Positions 43,601-54,015 of a stretch of 64,000 nucleotides of DNA are shown one piece after another. The translations under genes were made by a program, and so were the position numbers. Within the stretch, counting starts at the first letter, position 1, and every line of letters begins with the position of its first letter. The DNA is from Flavobacteriales bacterium. GTDB lineage: Bacteria > Bacteroidota > Bacteroidia > Flavobacteriales_F > PHOS-HE28. Below the pieces are notes generated by a model. The model saw only the letters and a list, made by a program, of their open reading frames with translations, searched no databases and was not told where the DNA came from. Location: positions 124,001 to 188,000 of the forward strand of contig JADJOG010000047.1 in assembly GCA_016713865.1 (NCBI GenBank), given 5' to 3'.

Positions 43601-46600
43601 GAGACCAGCAACATCGAGAGCATCCAGTTCTGGGTGATGGATCCCTTCCAACAAGGCGTAGTCGGGGCGAGCAACGTGAACTCGAGCAACACCACCGGCG
43701 GCTACCTGTATATCGACCTGGGCAATCTGAGCGAGGATGTGCTCCGCGATGGGCGCAAGGCATTTGAGAATGGTCTGCCGAAGGACTTGGATGACGATAC
43801 CGCGCCCGTTGACACCACGCGCTGGGGAGCTGTGCCGCTCACGCAGAACGTGGTGAACGCCTTCGCCTTACTGCAGAGCAACAGCAATCGCTTCCAGGAC
43901 GTGGGCCTCGACGGCCTCAGTGGTTCGCAGCCCGACCGTTTCGGATACCGTGAGCAAACGCACTTCGGCGATTTCCTGAATAACGTGCAAGGCGTGATTA
44001 CCGACCCCGTGGCGCTTGCTCGGTTGCAGGAGGATCCCAGCAACGATGACTATCGCTTTTTCCGAGGCGATGCGCTCGATCAGGCGCAGGCCAGCGTGCT
44101 GGAGCGCTACAAGCGATTCAACAACCCGGAGGGCAACAGCGTAACCGACGAGGACAGCCCGGAGGACTACCCCACGCAGCAGACAACGATTCCTACGACC
44201 GAGGATATCAATCTGGATCAGAACCTGGCCGAGGGCGAGAGCTACTTCCACTACAAGATCCCTTTGCGTCCGCAGGACATGGTGGTGGGCCAAGGCTTCA
44301 TCACGGACCGCATCCTTGGCGAAGCCTCAACGCCCGAAGGCACCAAGCAGGTTTACTGGTACCAATTCAAGATACCGGTTCGACAGCCCACGGAAGTGGT
44401 GAACGGGATCCAGGATTTCCGGAGCATCCGCTTCATGCGCATGTATCTGCATGGCTGGCAGCAAGAGGCCACCATGCGATTCGCAAGGCTTGAGTTCGTG
44501 CGCGGTGAATGGCGCAAATACGCGCAATCGCTGGAGAATCCCGGCGAGGTGAGCGGGAGTGATGATGATCCAACGGCCTTCTCGGTCGCCGCCGTGAACA
44601 TCGAGGAGAACGGCAACCGTTACCCGATCAACTACGTGCTCCCGCCGGGCATCAACAAGGAGATCGATGTGGCCAGCGCGAACCTGCGCAACCTGAATGA
44701 GCAGAGCCTTCAGCTCAAAGTGTGCAACCTGCGCGATGGCGATGCGCGCGGCGCCTTCCGGAACGTGCAGTTCGATATCCGAAGCTACAAGAAGCTGCGC
44801 ATGTTCATACACGCCGAGAGCTCGGACCCCAACAGTCCGATCGCGTACGGTGATGCTTCGGTGTTCATCCGCCTCGGCAATGACCTCGATCAGAACTACT
44901 ATGAGTACGAGGTGCCGTTGAGGCCCTCTGTGTTCTTCGATCGCGACCCGTTCAATGTATGGCCCGAGGCCAACGACATGGTGGTTGAATTCGCCAAGCT
45001 GAACGACCTGAAGATCCAACGCGACCAATCGGATTACCCGCGCAACCTGCGTTATGTCGGCACCGATGGGGACCGCCGGATATTCGTGAAGGGCAGTCCC
45101 AACCTCAGCCAGATGCGCAGCATCATGATCGGTGTGCGCAACCCCAAGAAGGACGGCGAGGAAACCAATCCGTGGGCGCCTGACAATGGCTTGGCGAAGT
45201 GCCTCGAGGTCTGGGTGAACGAGCTACGCCTCACCGATTTCGACCAGCGCGGCGGATATGCCGCCGTGGCGCGCTTGAACGCTCAGCTCGCCGATCTGGG
45301 CACCGTGAGCGTTGCCGCCAATTACAGCACGCCCTTCTGGGGGAGCATCGACAAGCGCGTGAGCGAACGGCAACGCGACACCCGTTACGGGCTCGATGTG
45401 AGCGCCAACATCGAGATGGGCAAGTTCCTGCCTGAGAAATCCAACGTGCGCATACCCATGTACGTGGGCTACAGCGAACAGGTGATCAATCCGCAATTCG
45501 ACCCGCTCAATCCCGACATCGAATTCAACGATGCGACCCGCAGCCTTACGCGCGAGGAGCGTCGCGAGCGCCTGAAGGAATCGCGCATCTACACCCGTAG
45601 GCGCAGCTTGAACTTCACGAACGTTCGCAAGGATCGCGGCGAAGGCGCCGGCCCGGAGCGCCCATGGGATGTGGAGAACCTCAGCCTCTCATACAGTTAT
45701 TCCGATCAGGAGTACTTCGATATCAACACCGCGTTCGAGAACACACGCACCTATCGCGGCTCGCTGGCGTACCTGCACACGCCCAAGCCCAGGCCCATTG
45801 AGCCATTCAAGGACATCGGTTTCGTGAGCAAGAGCAAATGGCTGAAGCTGATCAAGGACTTCAACGTGAACATGGGCTTCAAGCAGGTGAGCATGCGCAC
45901 CAGCGTCGATCGCCAATACCTCGAACGACTGGTTAAGCCCAACCCCGACATCGAATCGCTGCCACCAAGGCCTACCTACAACAAGAACTTCAACTGGCAG
46001 AGCCAATACGGCTTCAAATACGACATCACGCGATCGCTCAAGGTCGACTTCAATGCCAATAACCTGGCCGTGATCGGCGAGACACCCGGTCGCGTGAGCC
46101 CAAGAATCGAGGATGAGTACCAGCTTTGGAAGGACAGCGTGATGGCCAGCATCCGCGGCTTCGGCGAGGTGACACGCTACGACCATACCGCCGCGCTCAC
46201 CTACACGCTGCCGCTCGACAAGCTACCGCTCACCGATTGGATCACGGCCCACCCCTCTTACACCGCGGGCTATCAGTGGGACCGGGCACCATTCACACAG
46301 GACACCCTGGGCCATGTGATCCAGAACTCGCAGAACATCTCGGTGAACGGCCAGTTCAACTTCGTGAACCTCTACAACAAGTGGAAGTATTTCAAGAAGA
46401 TCAACGACAAGGCCCGGAGCAATAAGCCCAAGCCGGCAACCGCGCCCGCGCGCGGCGGTGCGGCGCCCAAGCCCGAGGAACCGCCCAAGAAAGGCGAGAA
46501 ATTCAACGTGCTCGAAGGCCTTGCACGTGTGCTGATGACCGTGCGAACGGGCTCGATCACGTACAGCCAGAACAGCGGCATGTTGCTGCCCGGTTATGGA

Positions 46601-47881
46601 CGCAAGACCAACATCATGGGCATGGACAACTTCATGGCTCCAGGATTCGGCTTCGTGCTGGGGCAGCAGGACCATGCCTTCAATGGCGATCCGCAGCGCG
46701 ACTTCGCGCAGACGGCGGCGGACAATGGCTGGCTCGTGAACACGCCTTCCATCTTCACCGCCCGCACCAACGCGCGCACCGAGAACATCAATGCGCGCCT
46801 CTCGCTGGAGCCCTTCCGCGGCATGCGCGTGGTGATGAGCGCCAATCGCACCATCGCCACCAACCGCCGCTCCTTCTTCCGATGGAATGAGGATCTGCAG
46901 GATTATGTGGATGACAGCCCCAACGAGACCGGCAGCTTCAGCGTGAGCATGATCACCTGGCGCACCGCCTTCAGCCGCGACGATGACAACTTCGTGAACC
47001 AGATCTTCCAGGATGTCCTAGCCAATCGCCGCGTGATCAGCGAACGATTGGGCAGCGAGAACCCGGAGAGCGTGCTCGATACGCAAACAGGTTATTATTC
47101 CGGCTACGGGCCCACCAATCAGGATGTGGTGATCCCGGCCTTCCTCGCCGCATACACGGGCCGCTCAGCCGGCTCCGTGGGTCTCAATCCATTCAAGCTC
47201 CTGCCGGCGCCCAATTGGGATGTCACTTACGATGGTCTCACCAAGCTGCCGCTCTTCGCGAAGTGGTTCCGGACCTTCACGGTGAAGCACAGCTATCGCT
47301 CCAGCTTCAACATCGCCAACTACATCACCAACCTGCTGTACGTGCCTGGCGGCAATGCGACGGATGCGGCGGGCAACTACATCCCCGAGCGCCAGATCTC
47401 CGTGCTTACGGTGCAGGAGACCATGCGGCCGCTCATGAGCTTCGATGGCACCTTGAAGAACGGCCTGCTCGCCAAAGTGGAGTATAACCGCGACCGCAAC
47501 CTGAGCCTGGGCCTTACCAACTATCAGGTGACTGAGGTGCGCGGCAGGGAATACGTGATCGGCACCGGATACCGCTTCAAGAACGTGAAGCTCCCGTTCA
47601 ACGTGGGCGCCAAGAAGCCGGAAAGCGACTTGAATGTGCGAGTCGACCTCAGCTTGCGCGACAACTTCACCGTGATCCGCAAGATGGAGGAATTGCAGAA
47701 CCAGGTTACCGCAGGCCAGAAGGTGCTCTCGATCAAGACCAGCGCCGACTATGTGCTCAACCAGCGCCTCAATGTGCGAGCCTTCTACGAGCGCGTGGTG
47801 AACACACCCGTTATCTCCACCTCGTTCCCGAGCGCCAACACCAACCTGGGCATCGCCATCCGCTTCACGCTCACGCAATGA
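40622..47881 (+). CDS. sprA: Gliding motility / T9SS translocon protein SprA (three frameshifts)
   Basis: About 2,420 codons from GTG 40622, the normal SprA size. N-terminal segment: 'VSGKA'-free signal region, 'YEDEIIQKIEAGNVSLPL' and 'GLKTEMKFGRL'; C-terminal part: 'LSWYVIDPLFF', 'YEVPLRPSVFFD', 'WVNELRLTDFDQRGGYAA' and terminal barrel strands. Three frame changes occur: near 42955-42958 (G run; then 'EEPIANTIIGLD'), near 43090-43095 (then 'YLIPGHSRAIGN' and 'SYIDDFEG'), and at 43234-43236 (T run; then 'FPEGNLVNN'). Each new frame continues the SprA sequence, so the protein is whole apart from these points. SprA is the outer-membrane channel of the type IX system. Confidence 0.92.
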
Positions 47882-47891
47882 TGCGCAGCGC

Positions 47892-47899
47892 TACTTTCG
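47892..47899 (+). promoter_or_regulatory. -7-like element TACTTTCG upstream of gcvH
   Basis: TACTTTCG, 36 bases before the gcvH ATG. It lies 10 bases after the sprA stop. Confidence 0.35.
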
Positions 47900-47935
47900 C
47901 CGGCCAGCACTGAGAACGCAACCACCCGATCGACC

Positions 47936-48316
47936 ATGACCATACCCGCCGACCTCCGCTACACGAAAGATCATGAATGGGTGCGCATCGAAGGCGATAG
48001 CGCCATCGTGGGCATCACCGATTTCGCACAAGGCGAATTGGGCGACATCGTCTTCATCGACATCAAGGCGGAAGGAGAGGCGCTTGATCAGGAAGCCGTG
48101 TTCGGCACGGTTGAGGCAGTGAAGACCGTGAGCGACCTATTCATGCCATTGGGCGGCACCGTGGTCGAGGTGAACCCCGCGCTCGCCAGCGATGCCTCGC
48201 TGGTGAATACCGACCCGTATGGTCAGGGTTGGATGGTGCGTGTGAAGCTCAGCGACCCCTCTCAGGCCAGCGGTCTAATGACCGCCGAATCGTACAAAGC
48301 GCTGGTTGGCGGCTGA
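47936..48316 (+). CDS. gcvH: Glycine cleavage system H protein
   Basis: 126 residues with the lipoyl domain: 'RYTKDHEWVRIEGD', 'VGITDFAQGELGDIVF', and the lipoylated Lys63 in 'EAVKTVSDLFMP'. It shuttles the aminomethyl group between the P, T and L proteins. Its stop overlaps the vanZ start (TGATG). The order sprA-gcvH-vanZ-tonB is conserved in Flavobacteriales and is not metabolic. Confidence 0.96.
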   Translation: MTIPADLRYTKDHEWVRIEGDSAIVGITDFAQGELGDIVFIDIKAEGEALDQEAVFGTVEAVKTVSDLFMPLGGTVVEVNPALASDASLVNTDPYGQGWMVRVKLSDPSQASGLMTAESYKALVGG

Positions 48317-48711
48317 TGCCATCCCTTTTGCGCAGGCTCCGTTGGACCCTGTCCTGGGCCGCGCTCATCTTCATCCTCTGCCTCATGCCTGGCGCTGCCG
48401 TGCCATCGTGGCATTGGGCCGATTTCTTCAACGCTGACAAACTGGTGCACTTCGCCTTGTTCGCCGTGCTCGCGGTTCTCGCGCTCCAAGCCCTGCAAGA
48501 CGGTGCGGATTGGCGCATGGCCGCTGCCGTGCTGGTGGCAGTGATCGCCTATGGAGCGGTGCTCGAGGCCATGCAGATGCTCAGCGCGCTCGGCAGGCGC
48601 GGCGACTGGAATGATGTGGCCGCCAATAGCCTGGGCGCAATAGGCGGATGGGGTTTCCATCGGTGGCGCAGCGCCAAGCAACGGCCCAAAGACAAAGGCA
48701 ACCATTCATAG
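48316..48711 (+). CDS. VanZ family membrane protein
   Basis: 131 residues from ATG 48316. About four membrane helices with VanZ marks 'DKLVHFALFAVLAVLAL' and 'LEAMQMLSALGRRGDWNDVAANSLGAIGG', the latter matching the R-x-G-D-x-x-D-x-x-x-N-x-x-G motif. VanZ-like proteins are linked to envelope and teicoplanin responses, but their reaction is unknown. It overlaps gcvH by one base. Confidence 0.88.
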   Translation: MPSLLRRLRWTLSWAALIFILCLMPGAAVPSWHWADFFNADKLVHFALFAVLAVLALQALQDGADWRMAAAVLVAVIAYGAVLEAMQMLSALGRRGDWNDVAANSLGAIGGWGFHRWRSAKQRPKDKGNHS

Positions 48712-48716
48712 CTTTG
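48709..48716 (+). promoter_or_regulatory. -7 element TAGCTTTG upstream of tonB
   Basis: Perfect TAnnTTTG starting inside the vanZ stop codon, 42 bases before the tonB-like ATG. No TTG at -33. Confidence 0.35.
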
Positions 48717-48758
48717 AACCCTCGACCCGCAGACGGGTACAGCCCCAAAACAAACGCC

Positions 48759-49424
48759 ATGGAACTGAGGAAGAATCCTGAAGTGAATCTGGAGCGGCGG
48801 AAGTTCAGCTTCTGGATGATCGGCCTTCTCACCGCATTCGCCCTCACGCTGGTCTGCTTCGAATGGACCACCTTCAACCGTACCGCCGAAGGCTTCGGCC
48901 AGTTGCAGATGGACCTCTTGGAAGAAGAGGTGATACCGCCCAGCGCCACGCCGCCTCCTCCACCGCCTCCACCGCCCGCGCCTAGCACCGTGCTCGAGAT
49001 CGTTGACGACGAGGAGGAAGTGGTTGAGGAGGAGGTGATCGATACCGAAGTGGATGACAAAACCGTGGTGGATGTGCCAGTGCGCCGCGAGGAAGAAGCA
49101 GAAGAGGAGCAGATCTTCACCATCGTTGAAGAGCAGCCGACCTTCCCTGGTGGAACAGAAGAGCTTTATAAATACCTGGGCAAGGCTGTTAAGTATCCTG
49201 AGATGGCCAAGGATGCGGGCATCAGCGGCACGGTGTACGTCACCTTCGAGGTGGACAAAGAAGGCGGCATCAAGGATGTGAAGGTGCTGCGCGGCATCGG
49301 TGGCGGCTGTGACGAGGAAGCCATCCGCGTGGTGAAGGCCATGCCGAAGTGGAAGCCTGGCAAGCAGCGCGGCAAGGCCGTTCGCGTGCAGTTCAACCTG
49401 CCGATCAAGTTCACGCTTCGCTGA
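48759..49424 (+). CDS. tonB: Energy transducer TonB
   Basis: 221 residues from ATG 48759. One N-terminal membrane helix (about residues 16-36, 'FWMIGLLTAFALTLVCF'), a Pro-run (about residues 65-80), an acidic Glu/Asp-Val stretch (about 85-125), then the TonB C-terminal domain ('PTFPGGTEELYKYLGKAVKYPEMAKDAGISGTVYVTFEV' region) ending 'RVQFNLPIKFTL'. It links the proton motive force to outer-membrane receptors. The acidic rather than basic linker is common in Bacteroidota TonB. Confidence 0.93.
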   Translation: MELRKNPEVNLERRKFSFWMIGLLTAFALTLVCFEWTTFNRTAEGFGQLQMDLLEEEVIPPSATPPPPPPPPPAPSTVLEIVDDEEEVVEEEVIDTEVDDKTVVDVPVRREEEAEEEQIFTIVEEQPTFPGGTEELYKYLGKAVKYPEMAKDAGISGTVYVTFEVDKEGGIKDVKVLRGIGGGCDEEAIRVVKAMPKWKPGKQRGKAVRVQFNLPIKFTLR

Positions 49425-49471
49425 TCACAACCTGTTGCCAGCGGGCGCCTTTCGGCCCCGGCATGGGCGAC

Positions 49472-49479
49472 TATCTTCG
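49472..49479 (+). promoter_or_regulatory. -7-like element TATCTTCG upstream of ricT
   Basis: TATCTTCG, 32 bases before the ricT ATG, in a 87-base gap after tonB. Confidence 0.35.
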
Positions 49480-49511
49480 CCCGCCACCAATCAAGGTGAC
49501 GATCGAAGAGC

Positions 49512-50900
49512 ATGGCGTGCGGCAATTGCGGAACAGGAGCTGACGGCAAACCGGCTGGTTGCAAGAGCAACGGCTATTGCAGCACCAGCGGCTGCAACAA
49601 GCTGGGTGTCTTCGACTGGCTCACCGGTGTTCCGCTCCCGCAAGGGCAAAGCGCCTTCGATGGCGTCGAGGTGCGATTCAAGAACACCCGCAAATCATTC
49701 TTCCGCAATACGAGCGGCTTGCAGCTCTCGCCCGGCGACCTTGTGACGGTTGACGCTGCCCCTGGCTTCGATGTGGGCATGGTGAGCCTCGCCGGTGAAC
49801 TGGTGCGCGCCCAGATGGCCCGTCGCAATGTGGTGGTGGAGACCTATGATCTGCGCAAGATCCTGCGCAAGAGCACGCAAGAAGACATAGACCGCTGGCA
49901 TGCAGCGCGCAAGCAGGAAGATGAGACCATGCTGGCCGCACGTCAGATGGTGCGCAATGCCCGGTTGGACATGAAGGTGACCGATGCCGAGTTCCAAGGC
50001 GATGGCACCAAGGTCATCATCTACTACACGGCCGAGGAGCGCATCGATTTCCGTGGCATCGTGCGCACAATGGCCGATCGCTTCAAAGCGCGTGTGGAGA
50101 TGAAGCAGATCGGGGCGCGGCAGGAAACCGGGCGCATCGGAGGCATCGGAAGCTGTGGCCGAGAGCTCTGCTGCAGCACCTGGCTCACCGATTTCCGCAG
50201 CGTGACCACCAGCGCCGCGCGTTACCAGCAGCTCGCGCTCAATCCGCAGAAGCTGGCCGGCCAATGCGGCAAGCTGAAGTGCTGCCTCAACTACGAGCTC
50301 GATATGTACATCGAGGCGGTCAAGAGCTATCCCTCGCAGAACGCCAAGCTCAAGACCCAGCAAGGCACCGGCGCGCATATGAAGACCGACATCTTCACGG
50401 GCAAGATGTGGTACGGCTTCAAGAAGCCCGGCGAGGGTTTCGTGATGGCGGGCTTCCCGGTGGATGTGGTGCGCGACATCATCGCGCAGAACAAACAAGG
50501 CATTGAGCCGGAGGTAGACCTGAACATGGCCGACGAGCCCGAACCAGCGGTGAAGGCGCCCGATTATGAGAACGTGGTTGGCCAGGACGACCTCACGCGT
50601 TTCGACAACAAGAGCAAGGGCGGCAAGAAGCGCGGTGGCCGAAACCGCGACCGCGATCGCCGCAACGATGGCCGTGGACCAGGCAGACCTTCGGGTGGTG
50701 CTCGGCAAGACAGGCCGCAGCAGCAAACGCAACGCCCACCACAAGAGGGACGTCCACCTCGGCCACAAGGCCAACAGGCACAAGGCGGTCAGCCTAGACC
50801 CGAAGGAGACCGTCCGAGCAACAGCGGGCGCAGCCGTCGCAGGCGCCGCTCGGGCGATCGTCCCGGAGGAGGGCCCCCACCTAGCCCGCCGTCGGCGTGA
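49512..50900 (+). CDS. ricT: RicT/PSP1-domain iron-sulfur protein with long basic tail
   Basis: 462 residues. The N-terminal Cys-rich segment ('MACGNCGTG', 'GCKSNGYCSTSGCNKL', Cys at 3, 6, 17, 23, 28) is typical of Bacteroidota members. The PSP1 core runs from about 45 to 285: 'YDLRKILRKSTQEDIDRW', 'RVEMKQIGARQETGRIGGIGSCGRELCCSTWL' (read in parts) and 'AGQCGKLKCCLNYELD', with the Cys pairs that hold an iron-sulfur cluster in RicT. The last ~105 residues are Arg/Gly/Gln/Pro rich, absent from Bacillus RicT (about 275 residues), and look RNA-binding. RicT with RicA/RicF controls mRNA processing in Bacillus. gldH overlaps its end. Confidence 0.85.
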   Translation: MACGNCGTGADGKPAGCKSNGYCSTSGCNKLGVFDWLTGVPLPQGQSAFDGVEVRFKNTRKSFFRNTSGLQLSPGDLVTVDAAPGFDVGMVSLAGELVRAQMARRNVVVETYDLRKILRKSTQEDIDRWHAARKQEDETMLAARQMVRNARLDMKVTDAEFQGDGTKVIIYYTAEERIDFRGIVRTMADRFKARVEMKQIGARQETGRIGGIGSCGRELCCSTWLTDFRSVTTSAARYQQLALNPQKLAGQCGKLKCCLNYELDMYIEAVKSYPSQNAKLKTQQGTGAHMKTDIFTGKMWYGFKKPGEGFVMAGFPVDVVRDIIAQNKQGIEPEVDLNMADEPEPAVKAPDYENVVGQDDLTRFDNKSKGGKKRGGRNRDRDRRNDGRGPGRPSGGARQDRPQQQTQRPPQEGRPPRPQGQQAQGGQPRPEGDRPSNSGRSRRRRRSGDRPGGGPPPSPPSA

Positions 50901-51379
50901 AGGCCAAGCATTCGTTGATCGCATGCGCATCGCTCCTGCTCGCAGGCTGCGCGGATAATGTCGTGTACCAAGCGGACACCACCATTCCGAACGGCGCATG
51001 GGAGAACACGCTGAAGCCCTCGTTCTCCTTCGACATCACAGACACGCTCAACGGACACAACGTCTTCATCGACGTGCGCCACACCGGCGACTACGCCTAC
51101 AGCAACCTCTACCTCTTCGTTGACCTCGAAGGACCCGGAAGCCGCACCAAGCGCGACACCGTGGAATGCCTGCTGGCCGATCCGCTGGGGCGCTGGCACG
51201 GCAAGGGCACGGGCTTCATCTTCGCCAGCCGCACGCGCGACGCTAAGGTGCTCTACCGCATGGGCAATCGTTTCCCCAAAGCAGGCCGGTACACGATCAC
51301 CTTCGAGCAGGCCATGCGCGACAATCCGCTGCCTGGCATCATCGACGTGGGAGTGAGCATTGAGCGCGGGAAGCAATAG
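50897..51379 (+). CDS. gldH: Gliding motility lipoprotein GldH
   Basis: 160 residues from GTG 50897. Lipobox 'LLLAGC' (Cys18), then the GldH family pattern 'NGAWENTLKPSFSFDITDT', 'DVRHTGDYAYSNLYLFVDLEGPGS', 'DTVECLLADPLGRWHGKGTG', 'FPKAGRYTITFEQAMRDNPLPGIIDVG'. It is an outer-membrane lipoprotein needed for gliding in Flavobacterium. Its start overlaps ricT (GTGA); the PBP1A gene follows. The same trio ricT-gldH-ponA appears in other Flavobacteriales. Confidence 0.92.
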   Translation: MKAKHSLIACASLLLAGCADNVVYQADTTIPNGAWENTLKPSFSFDITDTLNGHNVFIDVRHTGDYAYSNLYLFVDLEGPGSRTKRDTVECLLADPLGRWHGKGTGFIFASRTRDAKVLYRMGNRFPKAGRYTITFEQAMRDNPLPGIIDVGVSIERGKQ

Positions 51380-51571
51380 GCGGGTGATAGGAGTGTTAGG
51401 GTATTCCGGTGCTAAAGCTCAAGTGTGCTTCGTAACAAATGCCTTCATCCAATGCGCGGTAGCACTGGAGAGCTGCGCAACCTGAGTTTCTGCACTTTCA
51501 ACCACGCGCTCCGCACATTTCCTCCGTTGATAGCTCTGGCCCTGCTTCGTGAGGCCCATGGTGATCGCCGG

Positions 51572-51579
51572 TATTTTCG
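51572..51579 (+). promoter_or_regulatory. -7-like element TATTTTCG upstream of PBP1A
   Basis: TATTTTCG, 27 bases before ATG 51607. The 227-base gap after gldH holds nothing else I can identify. Confidence 0.35.
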
Positions 51580-51606
51580 CCCCCGCCCGAATCAGGCTTG
51601 CCCAGC

Positions 51607-54015
51607 ATGAAAAAAGGTCCCGCTAAGAGCAAGAAGAAGCGAAGGCTCCTCTGGTGGGCGCTGGTGCTTTCACCGGTGCTCGGCATCTACGCGATGCTGC
51701 TCGCCGCCTCGTTCAGCAACCTGCCCAGCATCGAGGACCTCGAGAACCCGCGCAGCGATCTGGCCACAGCCGTGCTTTTCAGCGATGGCTCCCAGATGGG
51801 GCAGTATTACCGCGAGAACCGCATCCCGGTCGATTACGCGCGCATCAATCAGCACGTGGTGGAGGCCTTGATCGCTACTGAGGACGAGCGCTTCCGCGAC
51901 CACGCTGGCGTTGACCTGCGCGGCACCCTGCGCGCGGCAGTCTTCCTTGGCAAGCGTGGTGGCGCCAGCACGCTCACGCAGCAATTGGCCAAGATGCTCT
52001 TTCACGATCGCAGCGGCAATGTGGTGAAGCGCGTGTTCCAGAAGTTCCAGGAGTGGATCATCAGCTCGCGCCTCGAGCGCATGTACACCAAGGACGAGAT
52101 CATCGCCATGTATCTCAACCGCTTCGATTGGGTGAACCAGGCGGTGGGCATACACAGCGCGGCGCGCGTCTATTTCAATACTACGCCCGATTCGCTGAAG
52201 CTGCACGAGGCCGCCATGCTCGTAGGCATGTGCAAGAACCCCGCGCTCTTCAACCCGCGCAAGGATTACCGCGTGGATACCGTGCTGCACCGCCGCATGG
52301 TGGTCTTCGATCAGATGCGCCGCAATGGATACATCAGCCAAACGGAATACGACTCGCTCAAAACGCTGCCGCTCGGCCTCGACTTCCAGAGCGTGAGCCA
52401 CACCGAAGGCCCAGCGCCCTACTTCCGCGAGAGCCTTCGCGAGAAGCTGCAAGCGCTGCTCACGAGCACCGATGAGAATGGCAAGCTGCGCTATGCGCGC
52501 CCCGATGGCAAGCCTTACGACATCTACACCGATGGCCTGAAGGTGTACACCACCATAGACCGGCGCATGCAGGCCTATGCCGAATTCGCCGTGCGCGAGC
52601 ACTTGGGCACGGAGCTGCAAGCCGACTTCTTCAAAGACATCGCGCGCAAGAAGAACAGGCCCTTCGACAGCCGGGTGACCAAGGACGAGATCGATGGCAT
52701 CCTCAACTCCGCCATGAAGCGCAGCACGCGCTACAAGGTGATCACCGGCAAGCTCTGCGGCAGTTGCGAGCGACCGGCAGCATACATCCGCAAGGAAGAG
52801 CACGAAGGCAAACCGCATTTCCACTGCGACCCTGCTAAGGGCGGCTGCGATGCGTGGTGGCCCGTGGTGAAGGAGGTCGACATCCCGAAGGTCTTCGACA
52901 CGCCGGTTAAGATGCGCGTGTTCAGCTGGAAGGGCGAGATCGACACCTTGATGAGCCCGATGGATTCGATCCGCTGGTACAAGAGCTTCCTGCGCAGTGG
53001 CCTCATGAGCATGGATCCGCGCACCGGCTTCGTGAAGGCCTGGGTGGGCGGCCCCGATTTCAAGCACTTCCAATTCGATCACGTCGACAAGGCTCGGCGC
53101 CAGGTAGGCAGCACCTTCAAGCCCTTCGTTTACGCCACAGCCATCCGCGAGGGTATGAACCCTTGCCGCGAACTGCCCAACCAGAAAGTCTGCTTCGACA
53201 TGCCTAAGCCGCAGCCCGAGTGGTGCCCGGAGAACAGTGACGGTGAGTACGGCGGCATGGTCACCGTGGAATACGCGCTGGCCAATTCGATGAACACCAT
53301 CACCGCGTGGCTCATGAAGCAGTATGGTCCGGAATCCGTGACTGTGCTGGCGCGCCACATGGGTGTCAAGAGCCCGCTGGACCCCGTGCCCTCGCTCTGT
53401 TTGGGTGTGGCGGACCTGAAGCTCCTGGAGATGACCGGCGCATTCAGCTCCTTCGCCAACAAGGGAGTTTACATCGAGCCCATCATCTTCACGCGCATCG
53501 AGGACAAGAACGGCAATGCCATCGTGGACATCACGCCGAAGACCTACGAGGCATTGGATGAGCGCACCGCGTACATCATGCTGAAAATGCTGAAGGGCGT
53601 TGTGGACGGCGCCTATAACCCCAGCACCGGCAAAGTGGTGGGCACCGCCATGCGCTTGCGAACCAGCTGGGGCAATCGCCAGAAGTACGCGAACATCAAA
53701 TTCCCCACGGCAGGCAAGACCGGCACCACGCAGAACAACAGCGACGGTTGGTTCATCGGAATCACACCCGACCTGGTAACGGGTGTTTGGACCGGCGCCG
53801 AGGACCGCAGCGTGCGCTTCAGCAGCACCGACAAAGGCCAAGGCGCGAACATGGCGCTGCCGATCTACGGCTACTTCATGAACAGGGTGTACGCTGATCC
53901 AAGCATCGAGATAAGCACCGGCGATTTCGAGCGGCCCGAGGGAGACTTGGGTGTGGAGATCGACTGCCGCAAGGCGAAGGGCGGCGGCACGGGCAAGCCC
54001 GACTGGGGCGATTGA
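51607..54015 (+). CDS. Penicillin-binding protein 1A (bifunctional), with four-Cys insert
   Basis: 802 residues from ATG 51607, with an N-terminal membrane helix (about 15-35). GT51 glycosyltransferase: catalytic Glu92 in 'ATEDERFRDH', then 'GGASTLTQQLAK' and 'EIIAMYLNRF'. Transpeptidase: Ser502 of 'STFK' (Lys505), 'SMN' at 561-563, 'KTGT' at Lys704. It polymerises and cross-links murein in the periplasm. Between the linker and the transpeptidase lies an insert with Cys384, Cys387, Cys407 and Cys414 (C-x2-C-x19-C-x6-C), a zinc-ribbon-like pattern I do not associate with PBP1A. Third gene after ricT and gldH. Confidence 0.93.
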   Translation: MKKGPAKSKKKRRLLWWALVLSPVLGIYAMLLAASFSNLPSIEDLENPRSDLATAVLFSDGSQMGQYYRENRIPVDYARINQHVVEALIATEDERFRDHAGVDLRGTLRAAVFLGKRGGASTLTQQLAKMLFHDRSGNVVKRVFQKFQEWIISSRLERMYTKDEIIAMYLNRFDWVNQAVGIHSAARVYFNTTPDSLKLHEAAMLVGMCKNPALFNPRKDYRVDTVLHRRMVVFDQMRRNGYISQTEYDSLKTLPLGLDFQSVSHTEGPAPYFRESLREKLQALLTSTDENGKLRYARPDGKPYDIYTDGLKVYTTIDRRMQAYAEFAVREHLGTELQADFFKDIARKKNRPFDSRVTKDEIDGILNSAMKRSTRYKVITGKLCGSCERPAAYIRKEEHEGKPHFHCDPAKGGCDAWWPVVKEVDIPKVFDTPVKMRVFSWKGEIDTLMSPMDSIRWYKSFLRSGLMSMDPRTGFVKAWVGGPDFKHFQFDHVDKARRQVGSTFKPFVYATAIREGMNPCRELPNQKVCFDMPKPQPEWCPENSDGEYGGMVTVEYALANSMNTITAWLMKQYGPESVTVLARHMGVKSPLDPVPSLCLGVADLKLLEMTGAFSSFANKGVYIEPIIFTRIEDKNGNAIVDITPKTYEALDERTAYIMLKMLKGVVDGAYNPSTGKVVGTAMRLRTSWGNRQKYANIKFPTAGKTGTTQNNSDGWFIGITPDLVTGVWTGAEDRSVRFSSTDKGQGANMALPIYGYFMNRVYADPSIEISTGDFERPEGDLGVEIDCRKAKGGGTGKPDWGD

